Shown: one piece after another, positions 54,115 to 62,087 of the stretch
How the letters are laid out: the number at the start of each line of letters is the position of its first letter
Position numbering within the stretch: the first letter of the stretch is position 1
Assembly: GCF_025950235.1 (NCBI RefSeq)
Contig: NZ_JAPDDT010000002.1
Coordinates: 186,001 to 250,000, forward strand
Direction of reading: 5' to 3'
Source of the DNA: Luteolibacter arcticus
GTDB lineage: Bacteria; Verrucomicrobiota; Verrucomicrobiia; Verrucomicrobiales; Akkermansiaceae
DNA: 64,000 nucleotides
Translations under genes and position numbers: made by a program
Notes under the pieces: model-generated
What the model saw: only the letters and a program-made list of their open reading frames with translations
Databases searched by the model: none
What the model was told of the DNA's origin: nothing

Positions 54115-55352
54115 TGGATCTCGACCAGAAGCTTTCCATCTTGGCGGACGCCGCGAAATACGACGCGTCTTGCGCAAGCTCCGGTGCAAACAAGCGCGAC
54201 TCCAGCAATGGGAAGGGCTTGGGCTCCGCAGGTGGCGCAGGGATTTGCCACAGCTACGCTCCGGACGGCCGCTGCATCTCGCTGCTGAAGATCCTGCTTA
54301 CCAACCGCTGCCTCTACGATTGCCACTACTGCATCAATCGTAGATCGAGCAACGTTCGACGCGCGGCCTTCACGCCGGAGGAGGCGGTGAAGCTGACGCT
54401 CGACTTCTACAAACGGAACTACATCGAGGGCCTCTTCCTGAGTTCCGGCATCATCCGCAGTGCCGATTATACAATGGAGCAGGTTGTGAGCGTCGCCCGG
54501 ACGCTGCGGGAAGAGCACGATTTCCGCGGCTACATTCATCTCAAGACCATCCCCGAGGCCTCGCCAGAACTCATCGAGCAGGCTGCCCGCTATGCCGACC
54601 GCATCAGCATCAATCTCGAGCTGCCCACCCAACAGAGCCTCGACCGCCTTGCTCCGGAAAAGAACCTCGGCCGCACCAAACAGGCGATGGGCCGGATCCG
54701 CGTGAAGCTGGACGATGCGGCGGACCGCAAGCGCGGTGGCGATCGCAAGCTGCGCCATGCCACCGGGCAAAGCACCCAGGTGATCGTCGGCGCGGATGCC
54801 TCCACCGATGCCGATTTCCTCGCGCGGTCCGACGAGCTTTACAGGGCCTACCGGCTGCGGAGGGTCTATTACTCCGCGTTCAGCCCGATCCCCGAGCCAT
54901 CGTCCATCTTGCCGCCATCGGCGCCGCCGCTCATGCGGGAGCACCGGCTGTATCAGGCGGATTGGCTGATGAGATACTATGGATTCAGTACTTCGGAGAT
55001 CCTCACACCGGATCAGCCGAATCTGGATTTGACGCTCGACCCGAAGCTCGCTTGGGCATTTCGGAACCGGCACGAATTCCCGCTCGATCTCCAGACGGCA
55101 CCCCGCGACCAGCTCCTGCGCGTGCCGGGCCTTGGCGTGAAGAACGTGGACCGCATCCTGTCGATCCGTCGGCTCACGATTTTGCGCCTAACAGACCTGG
55201 CGCGGCTGCGGATCTCGCTGCCCAAGGTGAGGCCTTTCATCATCGTCGCGGACCATCATCCGGCGCGGGAGGGACTTGATACCGATCGCCTGCTGGCGCG
55301 GTTGGCACCGCGACCGGTCCAACTCGATCTCTTCGGCGATGGACTGCGTTGA
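54114..55352 (+). CDS. Putative DNA modification/repair radical SAM protein (TIGR03916 type)
   Basis: This gene encodes 412 residues from ATG 54114. The radical SAM cluster motif CxxxCxxC is CLYDCHYC (Cys66, 70, 73), followed by a TIM-barrel domain (YIEGLFLSSGII, YIHLKTIPEASPELI, RISINLELPT, YYSAFSPIP). A helix-hairpin-helix DNA-binding motif (LRVPGLGVKNVDRIL) lies near residue 350, and a short tail reads QLDLFGD. This family is consistently encoded next to a UDG-superfamily protein and DUF4130, as here, where the following gene starts 14 bases before this one ends. The role in repair is inferred from that linkage, and the reaction is unknown. Confidence 0.92.
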   Translation: MDLDQKLSILADAAKYDASCASSGANKRDSSNGKGLGSAGGAGICHSYAPDGRCISLLKILLTNRCLYDCHYCINRRSSNVRRAAFTPEEAVKLTLDFYKRNYIEGLFLSSGIIRSADYTMEQVVSVARTLREEHDFRGYIHLKTIPEASPELIEQAARYADRISINLELPTQQSLDRLAPEKNLGRTKQAMGRIRVKLDDAADRKRGGDRKLRHATGQSTQVIVGADASTDADFLARSDELYRAYRLRRVYYSAFSPIPEPSSILPPSAPPLMREHRLYQADWLMRYYGFSTSEILTPDQPNLDLTLDPKLAWAFRNRHEFPLDLQTAPRDQLLRVPGLGVKNVDRILSIRRLTILRLTDLARLRISLPKVRPFIIVADHHPAREGLDTDRLLARLAPRPVQLDLFGDGLR

Positions 55353-56778
55353 TCCCGGCGATTCCTTTGTGTCGTGGCGGGCCGCGGCGCGCGGGCTTCT
55401 GGCGCGGGACATTTCTCCGGCGGAGGTGATCTGGGAAGCTCCGGCGGGCAGCTTGTTCGAGTCCGCACCTGTGGTTTCAATGGTGTCCGATTCCATTTCG
55501 GTGCCGCCCGCTTTCGTGGATCTGGCCCGGAATGCTGCCTGCCATGCCGATCCACGTCGCTGGGCGCTGCTCTACCGCATTCTCTGGCGAATTGTGAAAG
55601 GGGGCGAGCGGAGGCTGATGGAAATCGCCAGCGATGCGGATGTGGCGATGGTGCGACTCTTTGCCAAGAACGTCCGCCGTGAGATCCACAAGATGCATGC
55701 CTTCGTGCGCTTCCGGAAGGTCGGGGAAACGGAGGATGGCCGCGAGCGCTTCGTCGCATGGTTCGAGCCCGACCACTTCATCGTGGAAGCGGCCTCGCCG
55801 TTTTTCTGCAAGCGCTTCGCGAACATGGACTGGTCCATCTTCACTCCGAAGGGCTGCACGCACTGGATCGGTGGCGAGTTCAAGCTGGCACCCGGTGTGA
55901 CGCGGAATCCGTGCGATGATCCGGACGCCCTCGAAGGCATCTGGAGGACCTATTACCGCAGCATCTTCAATCCCTCGCGGCTCAAGCTGAAGGCGATGCA
56001 GTCGGAGATGCCGAGGCGCTACTGGAAGAACTTGCCGGAAGCCGACTTGATCGACGAACTGTCACGACACAGCGCATGCCGGAGCCGCGCGATGATCGAC
56101 GGTCCGCTCCGCGACGTGAAGAGGGCGCCCGCGAATGCCTACCTCGATCGGCTGCGTGAGCAATCGATGCCAGTGGAGGTGCCGGAGAATCCTCCATCGT
56201 TCGCCGAATTCGGAGAGCTCAATCGCATGATCCACGCGTGCCGCCATTGTCCGCTTTGGGAGCACGCCACGGCGGCGGTGCCAGGCGAGGGGCCGGAGAC
56301 TGCGCGCATCATGATCGTGGGCGAGCAGCCTGGTGATCGCGAGGATCTGGAAGGCCGTCCCTTTGCCGGGCCGGCGGGGAAGCTGCTCGACCGTGCCTTG
56401 GAAGAAGCCGGCCTCGACCGGTCCGGGATCTACGTCACGAATGCCGTGAAGCACTTCAAGTGGACGCCGCGCGGCAAGCTGCGCCTTCACCAGAAGCCGG
56501 ACGCCGGGGAGATCGATGCCTGCAAGCCGTGGCTGCTGGCAGAGCTATCCCACATCGCACCAAGCGTCGTGATTCTGTTAGGCGCTACCGCCGCGCGCTC
56601 GCTGTTAGGTCCGGGCGTGCAGGTGACCAAGCAGCGGGGACTCGTGGCCGCGCCGCAACTTGCCGAGCGAGTGATCCTGACGGTTCACCCTTCGTATCTG
56701 CTGCGGGTGGACGAGCTGAGGAAGGAAGTGGAATACCGGCAGTTCGTCGCGGACCTGAAGCTCGCGCAGGACGATTGA
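55339..56778 (+). CDS. udgX: DUF4130-UdgX fusion, uracil-DNA binding/glycosylase protein
   Basis: This 479-residue protein starts MDCVDPGDSFVSW. Residues about 80-250 are the DUF4130 region (WALLYRILWRIVKGGERRL; KMHAFVRFRKVGE; FANMDWSIFTPKG). Residues about 285-479 are a family 4-like uracil-DNA glycosylase of the UdgX type: CRHCPLW iron-sulfur ligands, VGEQPGDREDLEGRPFAGPAG, and the UdgX insert LRLHQKP with the His (about 384). In known UdgX that His bonds covalently to the abasic site. HPSYLLR closes the active site. It overlaps the radical SAM gene and probably works with it on damaged or uracil-containing DNA. Two TGTTAG motifs occur at 56575 and 56602. Confidence 0.92.
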   Translation: MDCVDPGDSFVSWRAAARGLLARDISPAEVIWEAPAGSLFESAPVVSMVSDSISVPPAFVDLARNAACHADPRRWALLYRILWRIVKGGERRLMEIASDADVAMVRLFAKNVRREIHKMHAFVRFRKVGETEDGRERFVAWFEPDHFIVEAASPFFCKRFANMDWSIFTPKGCTHWIGGEFKLAPGVTRNPCDDPDALEGIWRTYYRSIFNPSRLKLKAMQSEMPRRYWKNLPEADLIDELSRHSACRSRAMIDGPLRDVKRAPANAYLDRLREQSMPVEVPENPPSFAEFGELNRMIHACRHCPLWEHATAAVPGEGPETARIMIVGEQPGDREDLEGRPFAGPAGKLLDRALEEAGLDRSGIYVTNAVKHFKWTPRGKLRLHQKPDAGEIDACKPWLLAELSHIAPSVVILLGATAARSLLGPGVQVTKQRGLVAAPQLAERVILTVHPSYLLRVDELRKEVEYRQFVADLKLAQDD

Positions 56779-56800
56779 TGCGACATGGCGCGCAAACCCG

Positions 56801-57349
56801 TCAAAGAATCCCCAACTCGCGCGCTCCGACACTTTCGGTCCCGAATTTGTCCTTCAGCTCTTCCCTCCGCAGGGCATTCTCTTCTTCCAGGCGGGCCAAG
56901 TGCTCTTCGCCACGACGCTGCCGGCGACCTTCCAGTCGGCGTAGCCCGGTCGTCACAGCCGCGACCCCGGCGAACACGACGGACCATGCGACCACTCGCG
57001 AGAGCAAGCCTTCCGGCAGTCCCTTGGAGCAACACAGGGTTAGCAGGATCGCCTGAATCGCGGCCAACTGACCCCAGTGCTTCGCTTCCACCGACTCGGA
57101 CCGCACGAAAATCATCCCCGCCCAAAACATCAGCACGCCCTGCGGCAAGATCGCGCCGACCCACATGAGAAAGCCGGGTACCGAGGCGACCTCACGGAAG
57201 CCGAAGGCTCCATCTCCTGTCTTGGTGCCGGCCCACAAGCCCGCCGCGCCAATCAATACTCCCGTCACGACCGCCAGCACGAAAAGCCCGGCCTTTCCCA
57301 GCACCCAGCCAAAGGCGTCCGCGAAGATATCAATGATGCCGCTTTTCAT
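56801..57349 (-). CDS. Small membrane protein with C-terminal coiled coil
   Basis: This gene encodes 182 residues from ATG 57349 (MKSGIIDIFADAFGW). Four hydrophobic segments are visible (KAGLFVLAVVTGVLIGAAGLW, VPGFLMWVGAILPQGVLMFWAG, LAAIQAILLTLCCS, SRVVAWSVVFAGVAAVTTGL). A charged helix (EEHLARLEEENALRREELKD) and the end KFGTESVGARELGIL follow. I do not recognise the family. A collapsed copy that keeps only this last part and the 5' flank lies at 58410-58690 in the same orientation. Confidence 0.7.
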   Translation of the reverse strand: MKSGIIDIFADAFGWVLGKAGLFVLAVVTGVLIGAAGLWAGTKTGDGAFGFREVASVPGFLMWVGAILPQGVLMFWAGMIFVRSESVEAKHWGQLAAIQAILLTLCCSKGLPEGLLSRVVAWSVVFAGVAAVTTGLRRLEGRRQRRGEEHLARLEEENALRREELKDKFGTESVGARELGIL

Positions 57350-57517
57350 GATCCGGTATCCTGCAGGAATCGCGCCGCGAAAGCAAGGACGCCGGAGGGG
57401 TTGATTGGTGACTGCCACCCGGGACCGCTCAACCGGATGACCTGGTTCAGTGCGAAACCGTCCAGCGCCAACGAAGCGCCGTGACAAGGTCGAGCCGATG
57501 CTTTAATGCGGGAACCG

Positions 57518-57734
57518 ACCCCAATAAAATCAAGCCGGAGCATGTTGCGGAAGCCATCCGCCGTACCGGCGCGAACCAAGTCCATCTCTCCGTCCGCAGC
57601 GTTCACGAAAGCCTCATGACCTTCCGACCTTCCGGAGTCCCGACAACCCGATGGGGGCGCTCACCGTGCCCAGCGAATACGAGCGCCGCATCGCCGATGT
57701 CGCGCTCATCGCGGCGGCTCGCACCTTGCTATGA
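57518..57734 (+). pseudogene. cutC 3'-end fragment with frameshift
   Basis: The fragment reads IKPEHVAEAIRRTGANQVHL and RSVHESLMTF, then after a frame change NPMGALTVPSEYERRIADVA and LIAAARTLL, ending at TGA 57732-57734. It corresponds to the last 70 or so residues of the intact CutC at 48324 (IKPEYVAEIIRHTGVNQVHL; VPAEYERRVADAALIAAAR). The 5' two thirds are missing and one frameshift is needed, so it is non-functional. The 57350-57517 gap before it holds the 5' flank of the membrane-protein gene. Confidence 0.8.
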
Positions 57735-58400
57735 ATGAATGCCCTGCTCTCCAAGCTGACGGAAAGAGTCGCGACACCGCGTCGCTACACGAAGGATGAT
57801 GGCTGGTGGTTGGTGGCCATGAAGGAGCAATATGCGGAGATGAAGTCCGCTGGCGGGCGCGATTTCGCCGGGGCCAAGCCGGCGAAGGGTCCGCAGCGCG
57901 GCACGATCGAATACAGCGATCTTTGCATCCGCGGTGGCGGAGCTCAGGAGGAGTTGGCGGAGGAGCTGGGGTTTCCTTTGCCGGACGACTACCGTTTCTT
58001 CTGCTCCATCTTCCGCGAATACCTCATCGCTGGAAGATCCATCATTCGCCTTTGGGATGCGGAAGACATCAGGGACGACATCGAGGGCTGGGATGTGCCG
58101 CGGAACGAGCCGGTGACGCTCTTCTACTTCGCCCGCCTGCCACAGGAGACTGCGCGCTTTGCCCTCCGGCGAAAGCCTGACGGAGAGGTGGATGTGGTCT
58201 TCTCGTGGGACTACGGCGACCTTGGTGAACCGGTCATTTCCTCGGACCAGGAAGACAAGTTCCGCTGCGATGTTTCCTTCTCCACTTGGCTGGAGCGGAT
58301 GATCGGGACGGATGGCTTTCCGCTGTTCCCCGGCGGATCGGTTCCGACGTCCGAGGGATGGGGGGAGAGGGACCACCTGAAGCCTCCCACGGCGACGTAG
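57735..58400 (+). CDS. SMI1/KNR4 (SUKH)-like protein
   Basis: This 221-residue soluble protein has no signal peptide. The central part EELGFPLPDDYRFFCSIFRE, then SIIRLWDAEDI and the later LGEPVISSDQEDKFRCDVSF and FSTWLERMI, has the order of motifs of the SUKH/SMI1-KNR4 superfamily (leu-pro-x-asp-tyr, hydrophobic-W, late F-x-x-W/L). Many such proteins are immunity proteins of contact-dependent toxins, and others are general cytoplasmic proteins. No toxin gene is nearby. It begins right after the stop of the cutC fragment, inside a region of decayed duplicates, which suggests a recent insertion or rearrangement. Confidence 0.6.
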   Translation: MNALLSKLTERVATPRRYTKDDGWWLVAMKEQYAEMKSAGGRDFAGAKPAKGPQRGTIEYSDLCIRGGGAQEELAEELGFPLPDDYRFFCSIFREYLIAGRSIIRLWDAEDIRDDIEGWDVPRNEPVTLFYFARLPQETARFALRRKPDGEVDVVFSWDYGDLGEPVISSDQEDKFRCDVSFSTWLERMIGTDGFPLFPGGSVPTSEGWGERDHLKPPTAT

Positions 58401-58409
58401 CGGATTCTG

Positions 58410-58690
58410 CTAGAGGATGCCTAGCTCGCGCGCTCCCACGCTTTCGGTGCCGAACTTCGCCTTCAGTTCCGCTTTCCGCAGGACATTTATTTCCTCAAGC
58501 CGGGCCAATGCCAATGAGGTCAGTCCGCGCATCGAAACAAATCCCGTTGCCGCTTGAGTTCTGGGCGGGATTTGTCGGAGGATGGGTCGCCCTTTGCGTA
58601 GCGTTGTCTCACTTGATGGCCCGTGGAGGGATTGATTTCCCGAGAAAGCAAGGACGCGGGAGGGATGGTTGATTAGGGCCTCAGCTTTAA
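58410..58690 (-). pseudogene. Collapsed copy of the small membrane-protein gene
   Basis: The 3' end encodes LARLEEINVLRKAELKAKFG and TESVGARELGIL, nearly the same as the end of the intact gene at 56801. About 130 bp further upstream, the bases near 58645-58680 (AAAGCAAGGACGCGGGAGGG) match the 5' flank of the intact gene near 57378-57400. The membrane-segment part is missing, so this is an internally deleted duplicate in direct orientation about 1.6 kb away. Confidence 0.65.
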
Positions 58691-58962
58691 GAAAGACGCG
58701 GGAAGCCGGAATGGAGGGATTCGAGCTCGGCTTCACCGGCTCAAGATCGGTGCCCGGAGACGGCCCGAATAGGGGCATGCCGATTTTGGATCGCTACCCT
58801 GTCGACGGTCTGCAGTCCCGCGGTGATCGTGACTTCCTAAAACCATAATGGTTTAGCAAATCGATTATTCAAGCCACCTAACTAATAATCATATATTACG
58901 GGATTATTACTTTTCTTGAAGCATTCGCTTCACCCCCGACAAACCCCAATCAACTGAAAATC
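58691..58962 (+). other. AT-rich promoter region before the DUF4331 gene
   Basis: This region is gene-free. From about 58835 to 58960 it is markedly AT-rich for this window and holds the near-perfect palindrome AACCATAATGGTT (58842-58854). TATATTACGGGATTATTACT-like patches that could include -10 sequences follow. The palindrome is a candidate operator for the DUF4331-TPR-HupE operon. Confidence 0.45.
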
Positions 58963-60549
58963 ATGAAATCACAACCGACCGAGCCGAGCCGATTAGAGAA
59001 GGCGGCCGCTATTTTGACCCCGATCAAATCCACGGCAGGCCTCGCCCTCGCCACTTTCCTGTTGTCCGGCCCCATCCAGACGGCGACCGCTTCCAGCCAC
59101 AGCGACGCCCCGCTGATCAAGCAAGATCCGCAGGCGAATCTCACCGACCTATACGCTTTCGTGCGTGCCCGTCCGACCGGCGAGCGGGTGTTGGTTGTCC
59201 AAGTCAGCGTCCGCCCCTTCTCGGAACCCGGCGACGGTGCAATGTACGAAGCCTTTTCATCGGACGCGCGCTACAGCATTCACATCACCAATCCGGTGAC
59301 AGGCGTGGAGGCGCTGCGCTATGACTTCCAGTTCTCGCCCGTGGATTCGAATACCGGCGACTACAAGAACTTCGACACGATCCTTCGCTACGGCCGCGGT
59401 GCAAATATCGCTGGCAACCCGGACGCGGGCGCGATTCAGACGATCGGCGACGCACACCAGAATTTCGTCCAGACCTACACGGTCACGATGACCGATACCC
59501 GACCGAAGAAGGACATCGTCACGCGTCTCGACAGGGGCTTCAGACTGATCGTGGCACCACCGAACACCGGCCCGAACATCACCCCGAGATACAACGATGC
59601 GAATGGCTTCGCCGTTTCCGGAGCGATCAACCGGGCCGCGCTGGACCCCTACACCAATCAGGCAACGTATGATCTGTCCGGCGGCACCACCGTCTTTTGC
59701 GGACCGCGTGAAGACGGCTTCTACGCCGACACGCCGGCAATCTTCGATCTGCTCGACGGGCGGATCCTCGACAACAACGGCACGCCGGGCTTCGGCCAGG
59801 ACGGCAATGGCGTGGATGGATTCAAGGGCTTCAATACCCTGCACTACGCGATCGTCATTCCGCTGACCCAACTGCCCAGTTATGAATACACCGGCGCCCT
59901 GCAACCGGCGAGCACGGGTGTGGGCGTCTATGCCTCGGTCAGCCGTCCGGAGATGACGCTCCGCCGCACCACCTTCAACAACCGCGACAGCGGTGACTGG
60001 ATCCAGGTCAACCGCCTCGGCAATCCCTTGTTCAACGAGGTGCTCGTCGCGATCGGTGACAAGGACCGCTACAACCGCACCCAGCCGAACGAAGACAAGA
60101 AGTTCTTCCAGAAGTATGCGGAGAAGCCGGAACTCGCGGTACTGGTCAATGCCCTCTACGGCACGAGCTTCCAGACCATGAACCGTGCGGACCTTGTGGG
60201 CATCTTCATTCCGGACGTGGTGCGGGTGAATACCACCACCAATGCGATCCGCACCGCGGGTGATCCCGGCTTCAATCGCCTGAGCTTCATCGGCGGCGAC
60301 ACGGTCCCCACGAACCTCGGAGCGGGCCCGGCGATTCCGTCCGGATGGCCGAATGGCCGGCGCTTCGGCGACGACGTGGTGGATATCGCCCTCACGGCCT
60401 TGGCCAATGGTCCTGCCTTCGCGGCCCCTCTGACCGTGGTGGGAGATAACGTGGACACCAACGACCAGCTTTACAACCGCACCTTCCCTTACGCCGCGAC
60501 CCCCCACTCGGGCCTGCGGAACCAGAAGGACTCCGGCGAAAACAACTGA
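58963..60549 (+). CDS. DUF4331 secreted protein
   Basis: This protein has 528 residues. A signal peptide with a long n-region (cleavage near ATASSHSD, about residue 44) is followed by the DUF4331 start SSHSDAPLIKQDPQANLTDL, a segment rich in His/Asp. The family repeats follow: YAFVRARPTGERVLVVQVSV, GFYADTPAIFDLLDG, FKGFNTLHYAIVIPL, MNRADLVGIFIPD, and the end GRRFGDDVVDIALTAL. The family is exported and its function is unknown. It is followed by a hairpin and then TPR and HupE/UreJ genes on the same strand, a grouping I believe recurs in other phyla. Confidence 0.88.
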   Translation: MKSQPTEPSRLEKAAAILTPIKSTAGLALATFLLSGPIQTATASSHSDAPLIKQDPQANLTDLYAFVRARPTGERVLVVQVSVRPFSEPGDGAMYEAFSSDARYSIHITNPVTGVEALRYDFQFSPVDSNTGDYKNFDTILRYGRGANIAGNPDAGAIQTIGDAHQNFVQTYTVTMTDTRPKKDIVTRLDRGFRLIVAPPNTGPNITPRYNDANGFAVSGAINRAALDPYTNQATYDLSGGTTVFCGPREDGFYADTPAIFDLLDGRILDNNGTPGFGQDGNGVDGFKGFNTLHYAIVIPLTQLPSYEYTGALQPASTGVGVYASVSRPEMTLRRTTFNNRDSGDWIQVNRLGNPLFNEVLVAIGDKDRYNRTQPNEDKKFFQKYAEKPELAVLVNALYGTSFQTMNRADLVGIFIPDVVRVNTTTNAIRTAGDPGFNRLSFIGGDTVPTNLGAGPAIPSGWPNGRRFGDDVVDIALTALANGPAFAAPLTVVGDNVDTNDQLYNRTFPYAATPHSGLRNQKDSGENN

Positions 60550-60589
60550 GCGGAGCGAATCGGTTCGAATGACCTGACAACATCATGCG

Positions 60590-60630
60590 GATGCCGGCAC
60601 CAACCTCACGGGAGGTGCCGGCATCTCTTT
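60590..60630 (+). terminator. Hairpin after the DUF4331 gene (terminator or attenuator)
   Basis: GATGCCGGCACC (60590-60601) pairs perfectly with GGTGCCGGCATC (60614-60625) around a 12-nt loop, followed by TCTTTC. The T tract is weak, so it may terminate only part of the transcripts and reduce expression of the two downstream genes. Confidence 0.65.
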
Positions 60631-60647
60631 CAACTCGCGCCTTCCCC

Positions 60648-62087
60648 ATGGATTCCATCCCGCAAGACACCTCACCCGCTGCCAGCAGATCGGGGACATG
60701 GCGGATCCCCGCGCTGCTGCTCTGCATCGCGGCAGCTTTCGCCGCGGCCTACCTGCAGAAGAAACACGATTCCGTGAGCGACCCGTCGGAGTCAAAGGAA
60801 GTGGCTCAGCCCGCGCCGATCCGCACAGCAACCGATATCCTCGCGGCGATTCCGCGAACCGATGATGGCAAAGCAACCGATCAGGCCTTGGCCAAGTGCC
60901 TTGCCACGGTTTCCGCGAATCCCGCACTGGCAGACCCGTGGGTGTCTCTCGGCGACATCCTCGCGCAAAAGCAGCGCGATACCTCTGACCCCGGCTACTA
61001 CGCGCACGCCGAGTCGGCCTACATGAAGGCGCTGGAGCTCGATCCGCGCAGTGTGGATGCGATGGGCGGGCTGGCATGGGTTACCGGTGGCCGCCACCTC
61101 TTCGACAAGAGCATCGCATGGGCAAACCAAGCCCTTGAGATCGATCCGGGCCACATTGCGGCGACCGGCATCATCGGCGATGCGGCCCTGGAGCTGGGCG
61201 ACTACGAAAAGGCCTATGAATACTATCAGAAGATGATGGACCTGCGCCCCGATCTCTCCTCGTGGAGCCGCGGCGCCTACCTGCTCTGGCTGACCGGTGA
61301 CAAGATGAATGGCACCGCCCTGATGGACAGGGCGATCAAGGCCGGAGCCCCCTATGGGGAGAATACCGCATGGTGCCGCGCGCGGCTGGCGATGATGTAT
61401 TTCAACGATGGTGCCCTGCTCCCGGCGCAGCAGGTGCTGGCACCGGCCTTGGAAAAAAATCCACCGAATCCCCATGTGGTCCTGGCCGCGGCGCGGATCG
61501 AGGCCGCCAAGGAAAACTATCCAGCGGCCATCGCCCTTTGCGAGCGCCTGTTAGAAAGTGAGCCGCATCACGAGGCGCTCGTTATTGCCGGAGATTGCCA
61601 GGCAGCCGCAGGCGACGCCGTGGCTGCGGAAGCCTACTACGCGCGGGTCGAGGACTTCCATGCGCAGCAGGAAGCCAAGGGTGGCCACGGCCACATGCAG
61701 ATGGCCCGCTTCTATGCCGACCACGATCGGAATCTGGTGGTCGCCTTGCGGATGGCGGAAGAGCACAAGCTCACTCGCAATGTGGTCGAGGCCGACGTGC
61801 TTGCCTGGTGCTATTTCAAGAATGGCAACCTCCCGAGGGCCAAAGAGGTGATGAAGGTGGCACTCTCCCAGAACACGCCGGACGTGGAAATGGAGTATCA
61901 TGCCGGCATCATCGCCGCGGCGAGTGGGCAGCCGCAGTCGGCCAAGAAGCACCTGCGGCTCGCGCTTTCCCGCAATGCCGGCTTCAACCCGCTGCAGGGA
62001 CCGAAGGCCCGGGCGGCCTTGGAGAAATTGAGCACCGGTGCCTCCATGGCAGCGGAAAGCGATCACCCCACCCCTGCTGAACAGTGA
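60648..62087 (+). CDS. Membrane-anchored TPR protein
   Basis: This gene encodes 479 residues from ATG 60648. One N-terminal membrane helix (IPALLLCIAAAFAAAYLQ, about 20-37) leaves the rest in the periplasm. Tetratricopeptide repeats fill about 85-460 (AESAYMKALELDPRSVDAMG, SIAWANQALEIDPGHIAATG, AYEYYQKMMDLRPDLSSWSR, AKKHLRLALSRNAGFNPLQG). TPR arrays bind proteins, so it probably assembles or presents the DUF4331 and HupE neighbours. Its stop overlaps the GTG of the HupE gene by four bases. Confidence 0.87.
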   Translation: MDSIPQDTSPAASRSGTWRIPALLLCIAAAFAAAYLQKKHDSVSDPSESKEVAQPAPIRTATDILAAIPRTDDGKATDQALAKCLATVSANPALADPWVSLGDILAQKQRDTSDPGYYAHAESAYMKALELDPRSVDAMGGLAWVTGGRHLFDKSIAWANQALEIDPGHIAATGIIGDAALELGDYEKAYEYYQKMMDLRPDLSSWSRGAYLLWLTGDKMNGTALMDRAIKAGAPYGENTAWCRARLAMMYFNDGALLPAQQVLAPALEKNPPNPHVVLAAARIEAAKENYPAAIALCERLLESEPHHEALVIAGDCQAAAGDAVAAEAYYARVEDFHAQQEAKGGHGHMQMARFYADHDRNLVVALRMAEEHKLTRNVVEADVLAWCYFKNGNLPRAKEVMKVALSQNTPDVEMEYHAGIIAAASGQPQSAKKHLRLALSRNAGFNPLQGPKARAALEKLSTGASMAAESDHPTPAEQ

